DNA of 64,000 bases. Origin: Variovorax paradoxus (GTDB lineage: Bacteria; Pseudomonadota; Gammaproteobacteria; Burkholderiales; Burkholderiaceae_C). The position numbers were made by a program, and so were the translations under genes. Location: assembly GCA_016806145.1 (NCBI GenBank), contig CP063166.1:1488001-1552000 (forward strand), read 5' to 3'. Positions 52,970 to 62,826 of this stretch are shown piece by piece. Every line of letters begins with the position of its first letter. Within the stretch, counting starts at the first letter, position 1. The notes below the pieces were generated by a model. That model worked only from the letters and a program-made list of their open reading frames with translations, was not told the origin of the DNA and searched no databases.

Positions 52970-53752
52970 ATGCTCGCCAAACGCATCATTCCCTGCCTCG
53001 ACGTCACCGGCGGCCGCGTCGTCAAGGGCGTCAACTTCCTCGAACTGCGCGACGCGGGCGACCCGGTCGAGATCGCCGCGCGCTACAACGCGCAGGGCGC
53101 CGACGAGCTGACCTTCCTCGACATCACCGCCACCAGCGACGGCCGCGACCTGATCCTGCCGATCATCGAGTCGGTCGCCTCGCAGGTCTTCATCCCGCTG
53201 ACCGTGGGCGGCGGCGTGCGCACCGTGGAAGACGTGCGCCGGCTGCTCAATGCCGGCGCCGACAAGACCAGCTTCAACTCGGCCGCCATCGCCAATCCGC
53301 AGGTGATCAGCGACGCCTCGGCCAAGTACGGCGCTCAGTGCATCGTGGTCGCCATTGATGCCAAGCGCCGCACACCCGAGGAAGCGGCCAGCCGCGGCCC
53401 GGGCTGGGACGTCTACAGCCACGGCGGGCGCAAGAACACCGGCCTCGACGCCGTCGAATGGGCCACCGAGATGGCGCGCCGCGGCGCCGGCGAGATCCTG
53501 CTGACCAGCATGGACCGCGACGGCACCAAGAGCGGCTTCGACCTGGCGCTGACCCGAGCGGTCAGCGACGCCGTCAACGTGCCGGTGATCGCCTCGGGCG
53601 GCGTGGGCAACCTCGACGACCTGGCCGACGGCATCCAGAAGGGCGGGGCGGACGCTGTGCTGGCCGCGAGCATCTTCCACTACGGGGAGCACACGGTCGG
53701 CGAAGCCAAGGCGCGGATGGCCGAGCGCGGCATCCCGGTGCGGATTGAATGA
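52970..53752 (+). CDS. hisF: Imidazole glycerol phosphate synthase cyclase subunit HisF
   Basis: A 260-residue TIM barrel that joins with HisH to make imidazole glycerol phosphate and AICAR. The N-terminal [43 protein letters not shown] and [16 protein letters not shown] motifs are typical, with the two catalytic Asp residues in CLDV and SMDRDG. Confidence 0.96.
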   Translation: MLAKRIIPCLDVTGGRVVKGVNFLELRDAGDPVEIAARYNAQGADELTFLDITATSDGRDLILPIIESVASQVFIPLTVGGGVRTVEDVRRLLNAGADKTSFNSAAIANPQVISDASAKYGAQCIVVAIDAKRRTPEEAASRGPGWDVYSHGGRKNTGLDAVEWATEMARRGAGEILLTSMDRDGTKSGFDLALTRAVSDAVNVPVIASGGVGNLDDLADGIQKGGADAVLAASIFHYGEHTVGEAKARMAERGIPVRIE

Positions 53753-53785
53753 CCCTTCGGCGCCGGTCGCGGCCGGCCGATCGCC

Positions 53786-53791
53786 GACAAT
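53786..53791 (+). promoter_or_regulatory. -10-like box 7 nt before hisI start
   Basis: GACAAT ends 7 nt before the hisI ATG, the same geometry as at the mutarotase gene. No -35 is visible. Confidence 0.3.
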
Positions 53792-53798
53792 CCCGCCC

Positions 53799-54188
53799 AT
53801 GATCTGGCTCGATGAAGTGAAATGGGACGCCAACGGCCTCGTGCCGGTGATCGCCCAGGAACAAGGCACCAACGACGTGCTGATGTTCGCGTGGATGAAC
53901 CGTGAGGCGCTCGAGAAGACCGCCGAACTCGGCCGCGCGGTGTATTTCAGCCGCTCGCGCGGCAAGCTCTGGTTCAAGGGCGAGGAATCGGGCCACGTGC
54001 AAACCGTGCACGAGATCCGCCTCGACTGCGACAACGACGTGGTGCTGCTCAAGGTCACCCAGCTCGGCCACGAGCCCGGCATCGCCTGCCACACCGGCCG
54101 CCACAGCTGCTTCTTCAGCAAGTACGAGAACGGCCAGTGGACCGTGACCGAGCCGGTCTTGAAAGACCCGGAATCGATCTACAAATGA
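53799..54188 (+). CDS. hisI: Phosphoribosyl-AMP cyclohydrolase HisI
   Basis: A 129-residue zinc/magnesium cyclohydrolase. [23 protein letters not shown]-like [20 protein letters not shown] and the metal Cys/His region [10 protein letters not shown] and [13 protein letters not shown] are visible. HisI and HisE are separate proteins here. The ATG at 53799 starts MIWLDEVKW; the in-frame ATG at 53745 would overlap hisF and add 18 residues of GC-rich filler. It overlaps hisE by 4 nt. Confidence 0.95.
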   Translation: MIWLDEVKWDANGLVPVIAQEQGTNDVLMFAWMNREALEKTAELGRAVYFSRSRGKLWFKGEESGHVQTVHEIRLDCDNDVVLLKVTQLGHEPGIACHTGRHSCFFSKYENGQWTVTEPVLKDPESIYK

Positions 54189-54565
54189 GCGGCACCGTGA
54201 ACACCAACGACGCCCTCGCACGCCTGGCCGCGGTCATCGAAAGCCGCCTGCCCGCCAATGGCGGCGATCCCGAGAAGAGCTACGTCGCGCGGCTGCTGCA
54301 CAAGGGCCCCGACGCCTTCCTCAAGAAGATCGGCGAGGAGGCCACCGAGGTGGTGCTGGCGGCCAAGGACGCCGACCACGGCGGCGACCGCACGAAGGTG
54401 GTCTACGAAGTGGCCGACCTCTGGTTCCACACCATGGTGGCGCTCGCGCACTACGGCCTGTCGCCCGCCGAGGTGGTGGCCGAGCTCGAGCGGCGCGAAG
54501 GCACCAGCGGCATCGAGGAAAAGGCGCTGCGCAAGGTGCAGGCCCGCGAAGCCGCCAGCGAGTGA
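54185..54565 (+). CDS. hisE: Phosphoribosyl-ATP pyrophosphatase HisE
   Basis: A 126-residue MazG-like pyrophosphohydrolase for the second histidine step. [31 protein letters not shown] contains the E-E-x-x-E metal site, and [17 protein letters not shown] the second acidic motif. It is coupled to hisI and is the last his gene of the cluster. Confidence 0.95.
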   Translation: MSGTVNTNDALARLAAVIESRLPANGGDPEKSYVARLLHKGPDAFLKKIGEEATEVVLAAKDADHGGDRTKVVYEVADLWFHTMVALAHYGLSPAEVVAELERREGTSGIEEKALRKVQAREAASE

Positions 54566-54612
54566 CTGCCTGATTGCCCAGGGATGACTCTGACGACCGA
54601 AAGGACATCGCC

Positions 54613-55002
54613 ATGCCCAACGACATCGTGAACGTTCAGCCCGACGACTCGCTCAAAACCTGGGGCTGGGTCAGCTACATCCTGCACCTGATCGTCGCCA
54701 TCGGCGCCGTGGTGCCCGGGGCCCAGGCCTCGGTGCTGCTGCTGCTGGTGGCGCTGGTGATCGACTTCGTGAAGCGCGACGACGCGGCCGGCACCTGGCA
54801 GGCCTCGCACTTCAGCTGGCGCATCCGCTCGGTGCTCTGGGCCGGGCTGCTCTACATCGTCACCTCGTGGCTCTGGCTGCTGCTCTTCGTCCCGGGCTGG
54901 ATCGCCTGGAGCCTGATTTCGCTGTGGTTCCTCTACCGGATCGTGAAAGGCATGATCCGGATGAACGACGGCCGTCCCATGGAACCCAACGATGTCATCT
55001 GA
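54613..55002 (+). CDS. DUF4870-type small membrane protein
   Basis: A 129-residue protein with about three hydrophobic segments (near 19-55, 75-92 and 93-110) and a short polar start. TWGWVSYILHLIVAIGAVVPG and the later VPGWIAWSLISLWFLYRIVKGMIRMNDGRPM resemble DUF4870/YIP1-like small membrane proteins found between hisE and the HIT gene in Burkholderiales. A ribosome site (GAAAGGA) precedes ATG 54613. Function unknown. Its 3' end overlaps the HIT gene by 11 nt. Confidence 0.82.
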   Translation: MPNDIVNVQPDDSLKTWGWVSYILHLIVAIGAVVPGAQASVLLLLVALVIDFVKRDDAAGTWQASHFSWRIRSVLWAGLLYIVTSWLWLLLFVPGWIAWSLISLWFLYRIVKGMIRMNDGRPMEPNDVI

Positions 55003-55351
55003 TCCGAACTGCATCTTCTGCAAAATCGTCGAGGGCAAGATCCCGTCGCGCAAGGTCTACGAGGACGAGGACGTCTTCGGCTTCCACGACATCGCGCCCT
55101 GGGCGCCGGTGCATTTCATGCTGGTGCCCAAGAAGCACATCGCCTCGATGGCCCAGTTGACGCCCGACGACGCGGCCCTGATGGGCAAGATCATGACCCT
55201 GGCGCCCAAGCTGGCGCTCGAGCAGGGCTGCAATCCGTACCCCGAAGGCGGCTACCGGGTGGTAGTCAACACGGGTACCGAAGGGGGGCAGGAGGTGCAT
55301 CATCTCCATGTCCACGTCATGGGCGGTCCGCGCCCCTGGCTTCGCGGCTGA
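54992..55351 (+). CDS. hinT: HIT-family nucleotide hydrolase (HinT)
   Basis: A 119-residue HIT protein. The histidine triad is HHLHVHVMGG near the C-terminus; the N-terminal CIFCKIVEGKIPSRKVYEDEDVFGFHDI holds the two zinc-type cysteines seen in the family. HinT hydrolyses purine nucleoside phosphoramidates such as acyl-AMP adducts. It starts inside the preceding gene and lies 62 nt before tatA. Confidence 0.93.
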   Translation: MSSDPNCIFCKIVEGKIPSRKVYEDEDVFGFHDIAPWAPVHFMLVPKKHIASMAQLTPDDAALMGKIMTLAPKLALEQGCNPYPEGGYRVVVNTGTEGGQEVHHLHVHVMGGPRPWLRG

Positions 55352-55384
55352 GCCGTTAAGTAAATTTGTCACATTCGCCGCGAC

Positions 55385-55390
55385 TAAAAT
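55385..55390 (+). promoter_or_regulatory. -10 box for tatABC
   Basis: TAAAAT stands 23 nt before the tatA ATG, followed by a TAGGAG ribosome site. The best -35 (TTGTCA, 55366-55371) is only 13 nt away, too close for a normal promoter, so the -35 is uncertain. Confidence 0.4.
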
Positions 55391-55413
55391 CGGCACATTC
55401 TTAGGAGTCTTCC

Positions 55414-55659
55414 ATGGGTTCTTTTTCCATCTGGCACTGGCTGATCGTGCTGCTCGTCGTCGTCATGATCTTCGGTACCAAGAAGCTTCGGAACATGGGT
55501 TCCGACCTCGGCGGTGCCGTCAAGGGCTTCAAGGACGGCATGAAGGACGGTTCCGCGACCGACGCGCCGACCGCCACCGGCCCGGCCGCCCAGGTCACGA
55601 GCCAGTCGGCCGCCACCGACAAGCCGACGATCGACGTCGAAGCACGCCACAAGTCCTGA
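55414..55659 (+). CDS. tatA: Sec-independent translocase subunit TatA
   Basis: An 81-residue protein: one N-terminal membrane helix ([17 protein letters not shown]), the hinge [24 protein letters not shown] with the amphipathic helix, and a polar tail. TatA polymerises to form the export path for folded proteins such as the MsrP encoded in this window. Confidence 0.95.
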   Translation: MGSFSIWHWLIVLLVVVMIFGTKKLRNMGSDLGGAVKGFKDGMKDGSATDAPTATGPAAQVTSQSAATDKPTIDVEARHKS

Positions 55660-55671
55660 TCCGGGCGACAC

Positions 55672-56133
55672 GTGCTGGACCTCGGCATTGAGAAGATGGC
55701 GCTGATCGGCGTCGTGGCGCTGATCGTCATCGGACCCGAAAAGCTGCCGCGCGTGGCGCGCACCGTCGGAATGCTGCTCGGCAAGGCGCAACGCTACGTC
55801 AACGACGTCAAGGCAGAGGTCAACCGTTCGATGGAGCTCGACGAGCTCCGCAAGATGAAGACCACCGTCGAGGACGCGGCGCGCGACGTGGAGCAGAACA
55901 TCCATTCGGGCGTCAGCGACCTCGAGAAGCAGTTCTCCACCCCGGCGGGCGAAACCCTGTCGGCGCTGGCCGAACCCGAACCGGTGATGCCGGTCTACAA
56001 GCATCCGCGCAAGAACTGGCGCCTCAAGCAGGGCGCCACGCCGCAGTGGTACAAGTCCCGCAACGGCGTGCGCACCAAGGCGCTGTCGGGCGCGGCGCGC
56101 GTCGCGCGCTATCGGCCGCACAAGGTCAGCTAG
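55672..56133 (+). CDS. tatB: Sec-independent translocase subunit TatB
   Basis: A 153-residue protein. [29 protein letters not shown] is the TatB membrane helix and hinge (Glu in the GPEKLP motif). The amphipathic helix and a longer acidic/basic tail follow. The start is GTG at 55672. With TatC it forms the receptor for twin-arginine signal peptides. Confidence 0.95.
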   Translation: MLDLGIEKMALIGVVALIVIGPEKLPRVARTVGMLLGKAQRYVNDVKAEVNRSMELDELRKMKTTVEDAARDVEQNIHSGVSDLEKQFSTPAGETLSALAEPEPVMPVYKHPRKNWRLKQGATPQWYKSRNGVRTKALSGAARVARYRPHKVS

Positions 56134-56214
56134 CAGCGGCGCGGCGCGTTTTCCCCTCCACCCAGCGTTCCCACGCGCGCCGCCCGTCGGCAGCCCACGC
56201 TTTCCATCTCCTCA

Positions 56215-57024
56215 ATGGCTGATTCCGACTCCAAGAACAAAGAAGACGAGCTCGCCGGCACCGAGCAGCCTTTCGTCGCGCACCTGATGGAGCTGCGCGA
56301 CCGGCTGCTCTATTGCGTCTACGGCATGGCGATCGCGGGCATCCTGCTGGCGGTCTGGCCCGGTCCCGGCGGGCTGATCGACATCATCGCGATGCCGATC
56401 CGCGCCCACATGCCGCCCGACGCCAAGCTGATCGCCGTGGGCGTGTTCTCGCCCTTCTTCGTGCCGCTCAAGGTGCTGATGATGGCCGCGGTGCTGCTCG
56501 CGCTGCCGTGGCTCATGTACCAGGCCTGGATGTTCGTGGCGCCGGGCCTCTACACCCACGAGAAGCGCTTCGCGCTGCCGCTGATCATCTTCGGCAGCCT
56601 GCTGGCCTACGCGGGCATCGCCTTCGTGCAGCTGTTCGTGCTCGACAAGATGTTCGGCTTCATCCAGAAGTTCACGCCCGCGGCGGTGGCGGCCACGCCC
56701 GACATCTCCTCGTACGTCGAGGCCATCCTGTCGCTGTACCTCGCCTTCGGCGTCGCCTTCCAGGTGCCGATCGTCGTGATGCTGCTGGTGCGCTTCGAGA
56801 TGGTGACCATCGAGAAGCTGCGCTCCTTCCGCGGCTACTTCATCGTCGTGGCCTTCATCGTGGCCGCCGTGCTGACGCCGCCCGACGTGGTGTCGCAACT
56901 GGCGCTGGCGATCCCGATGTGCGTGCTGTACGAGGTCGGGATCATCGGGGCCAAGTACTTCTCGCGTGTCTCGAAGTCGCCGGAGGACGAGGAAGCGGAT
57001 TCGTCGTCGACCACGCCGCCCTGA
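56215..57024 (+). CDS. tatC: Sec-independent translocase subunit TatC
   Basis: A 269-residue protein with six membrane helices. The N-terminal PFVAHLMELRDRLLYCV (signal-peptide binding) and the later FGVAFQVPIVVMLLVRF and AAVLTPPDVVSQLALAIPM are conserved TatC segments. The C-terminal 25 residues are acidic. A strong terminator follows at 57054-57079. Confidence 0.96.
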   Translation: MADSDSKNKEDELAGTEQPFVAHLMELRDRLLYCVYGMAIAGILLAVWPGPGGLIDIIAMPIRAHMPPDAKLIAVGVFSPFFVPLKVLMMAAVLLALPWLMYQAWMFVAPGLYTHEKRFALPLIIFGSLLAYAGIAFVQLFVLDKMFGFIQKFTPAAVAATPDISSYVEAILSLYLAFGVAFQVPIVVMLLVRFEMVTIEKLRSFRGYFIVVAFIVAAVLTPPDVVSQLALAIPMCVLYEVGIIGAKYFSRVSKSPEDEEADSSSTTPP

Positions 57025-57053
57025 GCGGCAAGGATCTTCCGGATCCGACAACG

Positions 57054-57079
57054 AAAAAGCGGCCCGTAGGCCGCTTTTT
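57054..57079. terminator. Bidirectional terminator between tatC and the DegS-like gene
   Basis: AAAAAGCGGCC (57054-57064), loop CGTA, GGCCGCTTTTT (57069-57079): an 11-bp perfect stem with A- and T-runs on both sides, placed between convergent genes. Confidence 0.95.
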
Positions 57080-57118
57080 TTGTGGTGCCGCGGACTCTGG
57101 GGCCCGCGCCTCGTTCGT

Positions 57119-58282
<1,164 letters not shown>

Positions 58283-58404
58283 GAAAACTTGGTGAAAAGG
58301 CGCGAAAGGGCGGGGGCGCTGAGGGGAATAGGCCGCGGAGCGCGGCGCTGCGGGAGATTGTCTCTCAACGGCAGGGGGACGAAGACCGCGCCGGCCGGCG
58401 GCGC

Positions 58405-58410
58405 GACAAT
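58405..58410 (+). promoter_or_regulatory. -10-like box 6 nt before the NIF3-family start
   Basis: GACAAT ends 6 nt before the ATG at 58417. As at aroB and the mutarotase gene, this geometry predicts a leaderless transcript. No -35 seen. Confidence 0.35.
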
Positions 58411-58416
58411 GTCGCG

Positions 58417-59190
58417 ATGAGCACCACCCGCCACGAACTGCTGCACGCATTCGACCTGCTGCTCGCTCCCGAGCGATTCAAGGACTACGGACCGAACGGC
58501 CTGCAGGTCGAGGGCCGCACCACGGTGCGCAAGATCGTCTCGGGCGTGACCGCGAGCCGCGCGCTGATCGAGGCCGCGATCCGCGCCGAGGCCGATGCCA
58601 TCTTCGTCCACCACGGCCTGTTCTGGCGCGGCCAGGACGGCCGAGTCACCGGCTGGATGAAGCAGCGGCTGGCGCTGCTGCTGAACCGCGACATCAACCT
58701 CTTCGCCTACCACCTGCCGCTCGACGCGCATCCCGAGCTCGGCAACAACGCGCAACTCGGCCTGCAGCTCGGCCTGCTGGCTCATCCCGGATCGGCCGGG
58801 CGCTTCGGCGAGCAGGAGCTGGGCTTTCTCGGCGGCCTCGAGGACGGCGAGACCCTGGCCAACGCGAAGGCGCTCGCCGTCCATGTCGAGAAGGTGCTCA
58901 AGCGGCCGGTGACGCTGGTCGACACCGCCCATCGCCCGATCAAGACCATCGCCTGGTGCACAGGCGGCGCGCAGGGCTACTTCGAGGCCGCCATCGCGGC
59001 GGGCGCCGACGCCTTCATCACCGGCGAGATCTCGGAGCCGCAGGCCCACTACGCGCGCGAGATGGGCGTGGCCTTCCTGGCCTGCGGGCACCATGCCACC
59101 GAGCGCTACGGCGCACCCGCCGTGGCCGAACACGTGGCCGCGCAGCTCGGGCTGCAGCACGAGTTCATCGATATCGACAACCCGGCATGA
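58417..59190 (+). CDS. NIF3-like dinuclear metal protein (YbgI)
   Basis: A 257-residue NIF3 family protein. The metal-binding motifs are DAIFVHHGLFWRG (His-His), NLFAYHLPLDAHPELGNN (His and Asp) and the C-terminal GHHATERYG. The GTP cyclohydrolase I type 2 / YbgI group has an unclear role, proposed in cell-wall or metal hydrolase chemistry. Its ATG is divergent from the protease gene and its stop overlaps pdxA (ATGA). Confidence 0.92.
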   Translation: MSTTRHELLHAFDLLLAPERFKDYGPNGLQVEGRTTVRKIVSGVTASRALIEAAIRAEADAIFVHHGLFWRGQDGRVTGWMKQRLALLLNRDINLFAYHLPLDAHPELGNNAQLGLQLGLLAHPGSAGRFGEQELGFLGGLEDGETLANAKALAVHVEKVLKRPVTLVDTAHRPIKTIAWCTGGAQGYFEAAIAAGADAFITGEISEPQAHYAREMGVAFLACGHHATERYGAPAVAEHVAAQLGLQHEFIDIDNPA

Positions 59191-60251
59191 CGAGCGTCTC
59201 TTCCGTGAGCAGCAAGCCCGTTGCCATCACGCTTGGCGACCCGGCCGGCATCGGGCCGGAGATCATCGGCAAGGCGTTTCGCGATGCACCCGAGGCCGCG
59301 CGCGGTGCCTTCGTGGCGGGCGACGTGGCGATGATGCGGGCGGCGCTGCAGGCCCTGTCGGCGCCTGGGCATCCGGCGTGGCCCGTGGTCGAGATTGCTT
59401 CGTCGGCGGAGGCGCTGGACGTCCCGCCGGGTTGCGTGCCCGTGCTGCAGGTGATCGCGCCGCCGGTGGGTGTGGTCCATGGCCGCATCAGCGCAGAGGC
59501 CGGGCGCGCGGCGGGCGACGCGGTGGTCTGGGCAGCGCGTGCCGCGCTGCGCGGCGAGATCGCCGCCATCGTCACCGCGCCCTTGCACAAGGAGGCGCTG
59601 TCCGCGGCGGGATTCCAGTTTCCTGGCCATACCGAACTGCTGCAGGCCGAAGCTGCTGCGCATCTGGGCCGCGACGTGGCCGAGGTGCCCGTGCGCATGA
59701 TGCTGGCCAACGACGAGCTGCGCACCGTGCTCGTCAGCATCCACATTTCGTTGCGCCACGCGATCGAGGCCGTCACTTTCGACGGCGTGCTCGAGACCTT
59801 GCGCATCACCCACCATGCGCTCTCGCGCACCCTGGGCCGCGCGCCGCGTATCGGCGTAGCGGGGCTCAATCCGCATGCCGGAGAGGGCGGGCTGTTCGGA
59901 TCGGAAGAGCAGGAGATCATCGTGCCCGCCATTGCGGCGGCGCGCGCCGAAGGCATCGCCGCCGATGGGCCGCATGCGCCCGATACCGTCTTCATGCGCG
60001 CACGGGCGAAGCAGGCCGGCGTGGCCGATAGTGGCGAGTTCGACGTCGTGGTGGCGATGTACCACGACCAGGGACTGATCCCGGTGAAGTACCTGGGCGT
60101 GGAGAAGGGCGTGAACGTCACGCTCGGGTTGCCGCTGATGCGGACCAGCCCCGATCACGGGACGGCGTTCGATATCGCGGGCACCGGCCGGGCGGATCCA
60201 TCGAGCCTAGTCGAGGCGCTGCGCATGGCGCGCGCGCTGGCCGGTATCTGA
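59187..60251 (+). CDS. pdxA: 4-hydroxythreonine-4-phosphate dehydrogenase PdxA
   Basis: A 354-residue NAD-dependent dehydrogenase of vitamin B6 synthesis. ITLGDPAGIGPEI at the N-terminus, TAPLHKEALSAAGFQFPGHTELLQ (metal His) and VAMYHDQGLIPVKY (metal His) are diagnostic. It overlaps the NIF3 gene by 4 nt. The more AT-tolerant third positions near its start and end are a mild departure from the neighbours. Confidence 0.95.
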   Translation: MTSVSSVSSKPVAITLGDPAGIGPEIIGKAFRDAPEAARGAFVAGDVAMMRAALQALSAPGHPAWPVVEIASSAEALDVPPGCVPVLQVIAPPVGVVHGRISAEAGRAAGDAVVWAARAALRGEIAAIVTAPLHKEALSAAGFQFPGHTELLQAEAAAHLGRDVAEVPVRMMLANDELRTVLVSIHISLRHAIEAVTFDGVLETLRITHHALSRTLGRAPRIGVAGLNPHAGEGGLFGSEEQEIIVPAIAAARAEGIAADGPHAPDTVFMRARAKQAGVADSGEFDVVVAMYHDQGLIPVKYLGVEKGVNVTLGLPLMRTSPDHGTAFDIAGTGRADPSSLVEALRMARALAGI

Positions 60252-60285
60252 GGGATGCGTGGCCCGCGATGGGCCGCGCTGCGCT

Positions 60286-60717
60286 TCAGGAGCGCTTGAG
60301 GCTGTCGCGGATCTCGCGCAGCAGCACGATGTCCTCGGGCGGTGCCGCGGGCGCGGCCGGCGCGGCTTCTTCCGTGCGGCGCAGGCGGTTGATCTGCTTG
60401 ACCATCATGAAGATGATGAAGGCAAGGATCACGAAGTTGACCACGATGGTGATGAAGTTGCCGTACGCCAGCACCGGCACGCCGGCCTTCTTGAGGTCCG
60501 CCAGGGTGTTGGCGACACCCGCCGGCGCCGTGCCCAGCACCACGTAGAGGTTAGAGAAGTCCAGCTTGCCGAACACCAGCCCGACGACGGGCATGATGAT
60601 GTCGGCCACCAGCGAATCGACGATCTTGCCGAAGGCCGCGCCGATGATCACGCCGACCGCCAGGTCGACGACATTGCCCTTGACGGCAAACTCCTTGAAT
60701 TCGCTGAGGATGGTCAT
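60286..60717 (-). CDS. mscL: Large-conductance mechanosensitive channel MscL
   Basis: A 143-residue channel that opens under membrane tension. [31 protein letters not shown] is the N-terminal helix plus TM1, [25 protein letters not shown] is TM2, and the C-terminal helix ends [12 protein letters not shown]. It converges on pdxA and marks the last gene before the exopolysaccharide locus. Confidence 0.96.
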   Translation of the reverse strand: MTILSEFKEFAVKGNVVDLAVGVIIGAAFGKIVDSLVADIIMPVVGLVFGKLDFSNLYVVLGTAPAGVANTLADLKKAGVPVLAYGNFITIVVNFVILAFIIFMMVKQINRLRRTEEAAPAAPAAPPEDIVLLREIRDSLKRS

Positions 60718-61508
60718 GGTTGGGAGGGTGCTGGAGCACTGGGGTTGAGGGAGGCGCCAGTATGCACGGGGAGGCTGGGGCCTTCGGCGTGGCGTGGTGC
60801 CTGAGCCCCATGAAGTCTTTCACAAAGCTGAGCCAAATCTGGATCGCTGCCGGCGCGATGGATTGGCGGTGATTCGGCGCGACGGGATCCAATTTGTCGC
60901 TAATTGTTTCGAGTTTTGTCCGGTCGGAGCGAGCCCCTCGCGACCCTTAGCTCCCTCAAGCGGGTGATGCGCGAACTTTTTCGCAACTTTACATTCGCGG
61001 GGAAGGCCTTCTTTCGCAGCTTTTTCGTGGGAGTTCAGCAACATGGCCTACGGAAAACGGTGCTGACACAAGGATCGCTAACACTTTGGCAATGCTACGA
61101 AGGTTATAAAAAAGTCTTCTTCTTCGAGTAGATTGGTTTGCTGGGCAGGGGTGTTGAAACGAGGAAAGCCAAGGGGACTCGCCTATGATCGGCCTGCCGA
61201 GCAAGGTTGGACACAATCTTTTGCAACTTACAAGCCGGGATAGCAGTCGTCACGTGCAGCGACAATGCCGGGTTGGCCTGGGGAGGGAAATCCCGCAGGT
61301 CTCTTGACCAACAGCCAAACAGGGAGGCTGCTGACCACCGCGTCAGAGGCCAGGCGCAGATGCGCCTGGGGGTCTGGGTTGTTCAACAATCAATCAGTCT
61401 TGCGACGAGGATCGTTTTGAGAAGACGCTATGTGCACCCCATTGGGCCAGCCAATCTTTTGGTTCGGGTTTTGTTGAGGTAGGGCTTGTCCCGAATTCGA
61501 AATTGACG
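60718..61508. other. Gene-free interval of about 790 bp before the exopolysaccharide locus
   Basis: I find no supported gene here; short open frames lack start-site signals and family motifs. The base composition becomes clearly less GC-rich than the rest of the window. It holds a perfect 9-bp-arm palindrome at 61350-61369 and several AT-rich clusters (for example GGTTATAAAAAAG at 61102-61114), so it probably carries promoter and regulatory sites for the downstream locus. Neither promoter hexamers nor a regulator site can be fixed by eye. Confidence 0.6.
61350..61369. repeat. 20-bp perfect palindrome upstream of the exporter gene
   Basis: CCAGGCGCA-GA-TGCGCCTGG, perfect 9-bp arms, 140 nt before the exporter ATG. 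There is no T-run, so an operator or RNA hairpin is more likely than a terminator. Confidence 0.6.
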
Positions 61509-62699
61509 ATGGCGAAAATTGATTTTCCGTGGGGGTTGAAATTGAAAAAAGAATCGAGTTTTCTGAGGTGGGCTCTGCTGGCGTCCGTGGCGGTGTTGCA
61601 GGCGTGTGCCATTGCACCGGGCATGGGGAGCGTCGAGCCTTACGACGCGGCCAGTCCGTTGCCGAACGACTTCCGCTATCTGCCGGATGGCGCGCCGGAG
61701 GGCGAGATCACGCCCATTTCCCTTGCGCTAGTTCGTACCTTGGCCGAGGCTGCGCCCAAGGGAGTGCCGCCGGAGGTGCAAGCGCTGTTTGGCAAGGGCG
61801 CGCGGTACACGATTGGGTCGGGCGATGTGGTGGGCGTCATCGTGTATGACCATCCTGAGCTTCTGCCCAATGCAGGGGCTGTCATTTCGCAGTCGGTGGA
61901 CCCGACGGGCGTGCAGGTTGCTCCTGGATTCATTGTCGACGCCGACGGCGAAATTGCATTTCCTTACATCGGACGTGTGCGCGTTGCAGGTTTGAGCGAA
62001 GGCGATGCCTCGGATCTGCTGATCAGGTTGCTGAGACCGCACATTCGCGATCCGCAGGTCACGGTGCGAATCCAATCCTTCAGAAGTCGCCGTGCGTACG
62101 TGGAAGGCGAAGTTCGCATCCCCGGCTCGCAGATCTTCACGGACGTGCCGATGACGCTGAATGAAGCCATCAACCGAGCTGGTGGCATCACGGCGGCGGG
62201 GAATCGGTCTTCGGTCACGCTTATCCGGAATGGCCAGTCCATCCTCATCGACTTGGTCAAGCTGCGCGAGGCCGGCTATGACGGTAACAGCATCCCTCTG
62301 AAAAGCGAGGACACCATCCGCGTGGCCAATAGGGAGGACTCCAAGGTCTTTCTCATGGGCGAGATCTTGGCGCCTTTGGCATTGCCCATGCGCAGCAATG
62401 GTCGTCTCAGCTTGAGTGAAGCCTTGGGCGAAGCGGGGGGGCCAATGAATGCCACGGCCAGCGCCGGTCAAATTTATGTCATTCGGCAAGGCGCAACGGG
62501 CGCCCCCGCGATCTTCAATCTCAATGCCAAGAATCCCGCTGCACTTGCGATTGCGAGCCAGTTTCGTCTGCAGTCTCAAGATGTTATCTACATCGATCCC
62601 GTGCCCTTGGTCAAGTGGAACCGTGTTGTCAACCTGATTTTGCCTTCGGCTTCGGTGGCGAATACCGCGAGCGAAATTTATATCAGACATAACAACTGA
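61509..62699 (+). CDS. Polysaccharide export lipoprotein (Wza-like)
   Basis: A 396-residue outer-membrane lipoprotein. The lipobox is LQAC (Cys33). The Poly_export domain starts at about residue 105 (YTIGSGDVVGVIVYDHPEL...GFIVDADGEIAFPYIGRVRVAGLSE), followed by two SLBB-type regions (AYVEGEVRIPGSQ and VFLMGEILAPLALPM). The end region has the amphipathic VVNLILPSASVANTASEIYIR, like the Wza membrane helix. It forms the outer-membrane pore for group 1-type capsule or exopolysaccharide. The start is ATG 61509; TTG 61503 is possible. Confidence 0.9.
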   Translation: MAKIDFPWGLKLKKESSFLRWALLASVAVLQACAIAPGMGSVEPYDAASPLPNDFRYLPDGAPEGEITPISLALVRTLAEAAPKGVPPEVQALFGKGARYTIGSGDVVGVIVYDHPELLPNAGAVISQSVDPTGVQVAPGFIVDADGEIAFPYIGRVRVAGLSEGDASDLLIRLLRPHIRDPQVTVRIQSFRSRRAYVEGEVRIPGSQIFTDVPMTLNEAINRAGGITAAGNRSSVTLIRNGQSILIDLVKLREAGYDGNSIPLKSEDTIRVANREDSKVFLMGEILAPLALPMRSNGRLSLSEALGEAGGPMNATASAGQIYVIRQGATGAPAIFNLNAKNPAALAIASQFRLQSQDVIYIDPVPLVKWNRVVNLILPSASVANTASEIYIRHNN

Positions 62700-62826
62700 T
62701 TGCAGCCCCATTCGTTGCCTGAACGGCGGATACGGTGACTAGGGCTATCAAAAAATCGTTCAGGCGCTCAGGCGAAGTCTTCTGTCGGAGACACGTCGAC
62801 AAGTCTTTGGCTTCGGTGTTTTTAGT

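Noticed and set aside
60904..61131. Short plus-strand frame in the gene-free interval (75 codons)
   Set aside because: No SD sequence, no family motif and no signal peptide; nothing supports it beyond being open.
61207..61482. Second short frame (91 codons) in the same interval
   Set aside because: It runs through the 20-bp palindrome and has no coding features.
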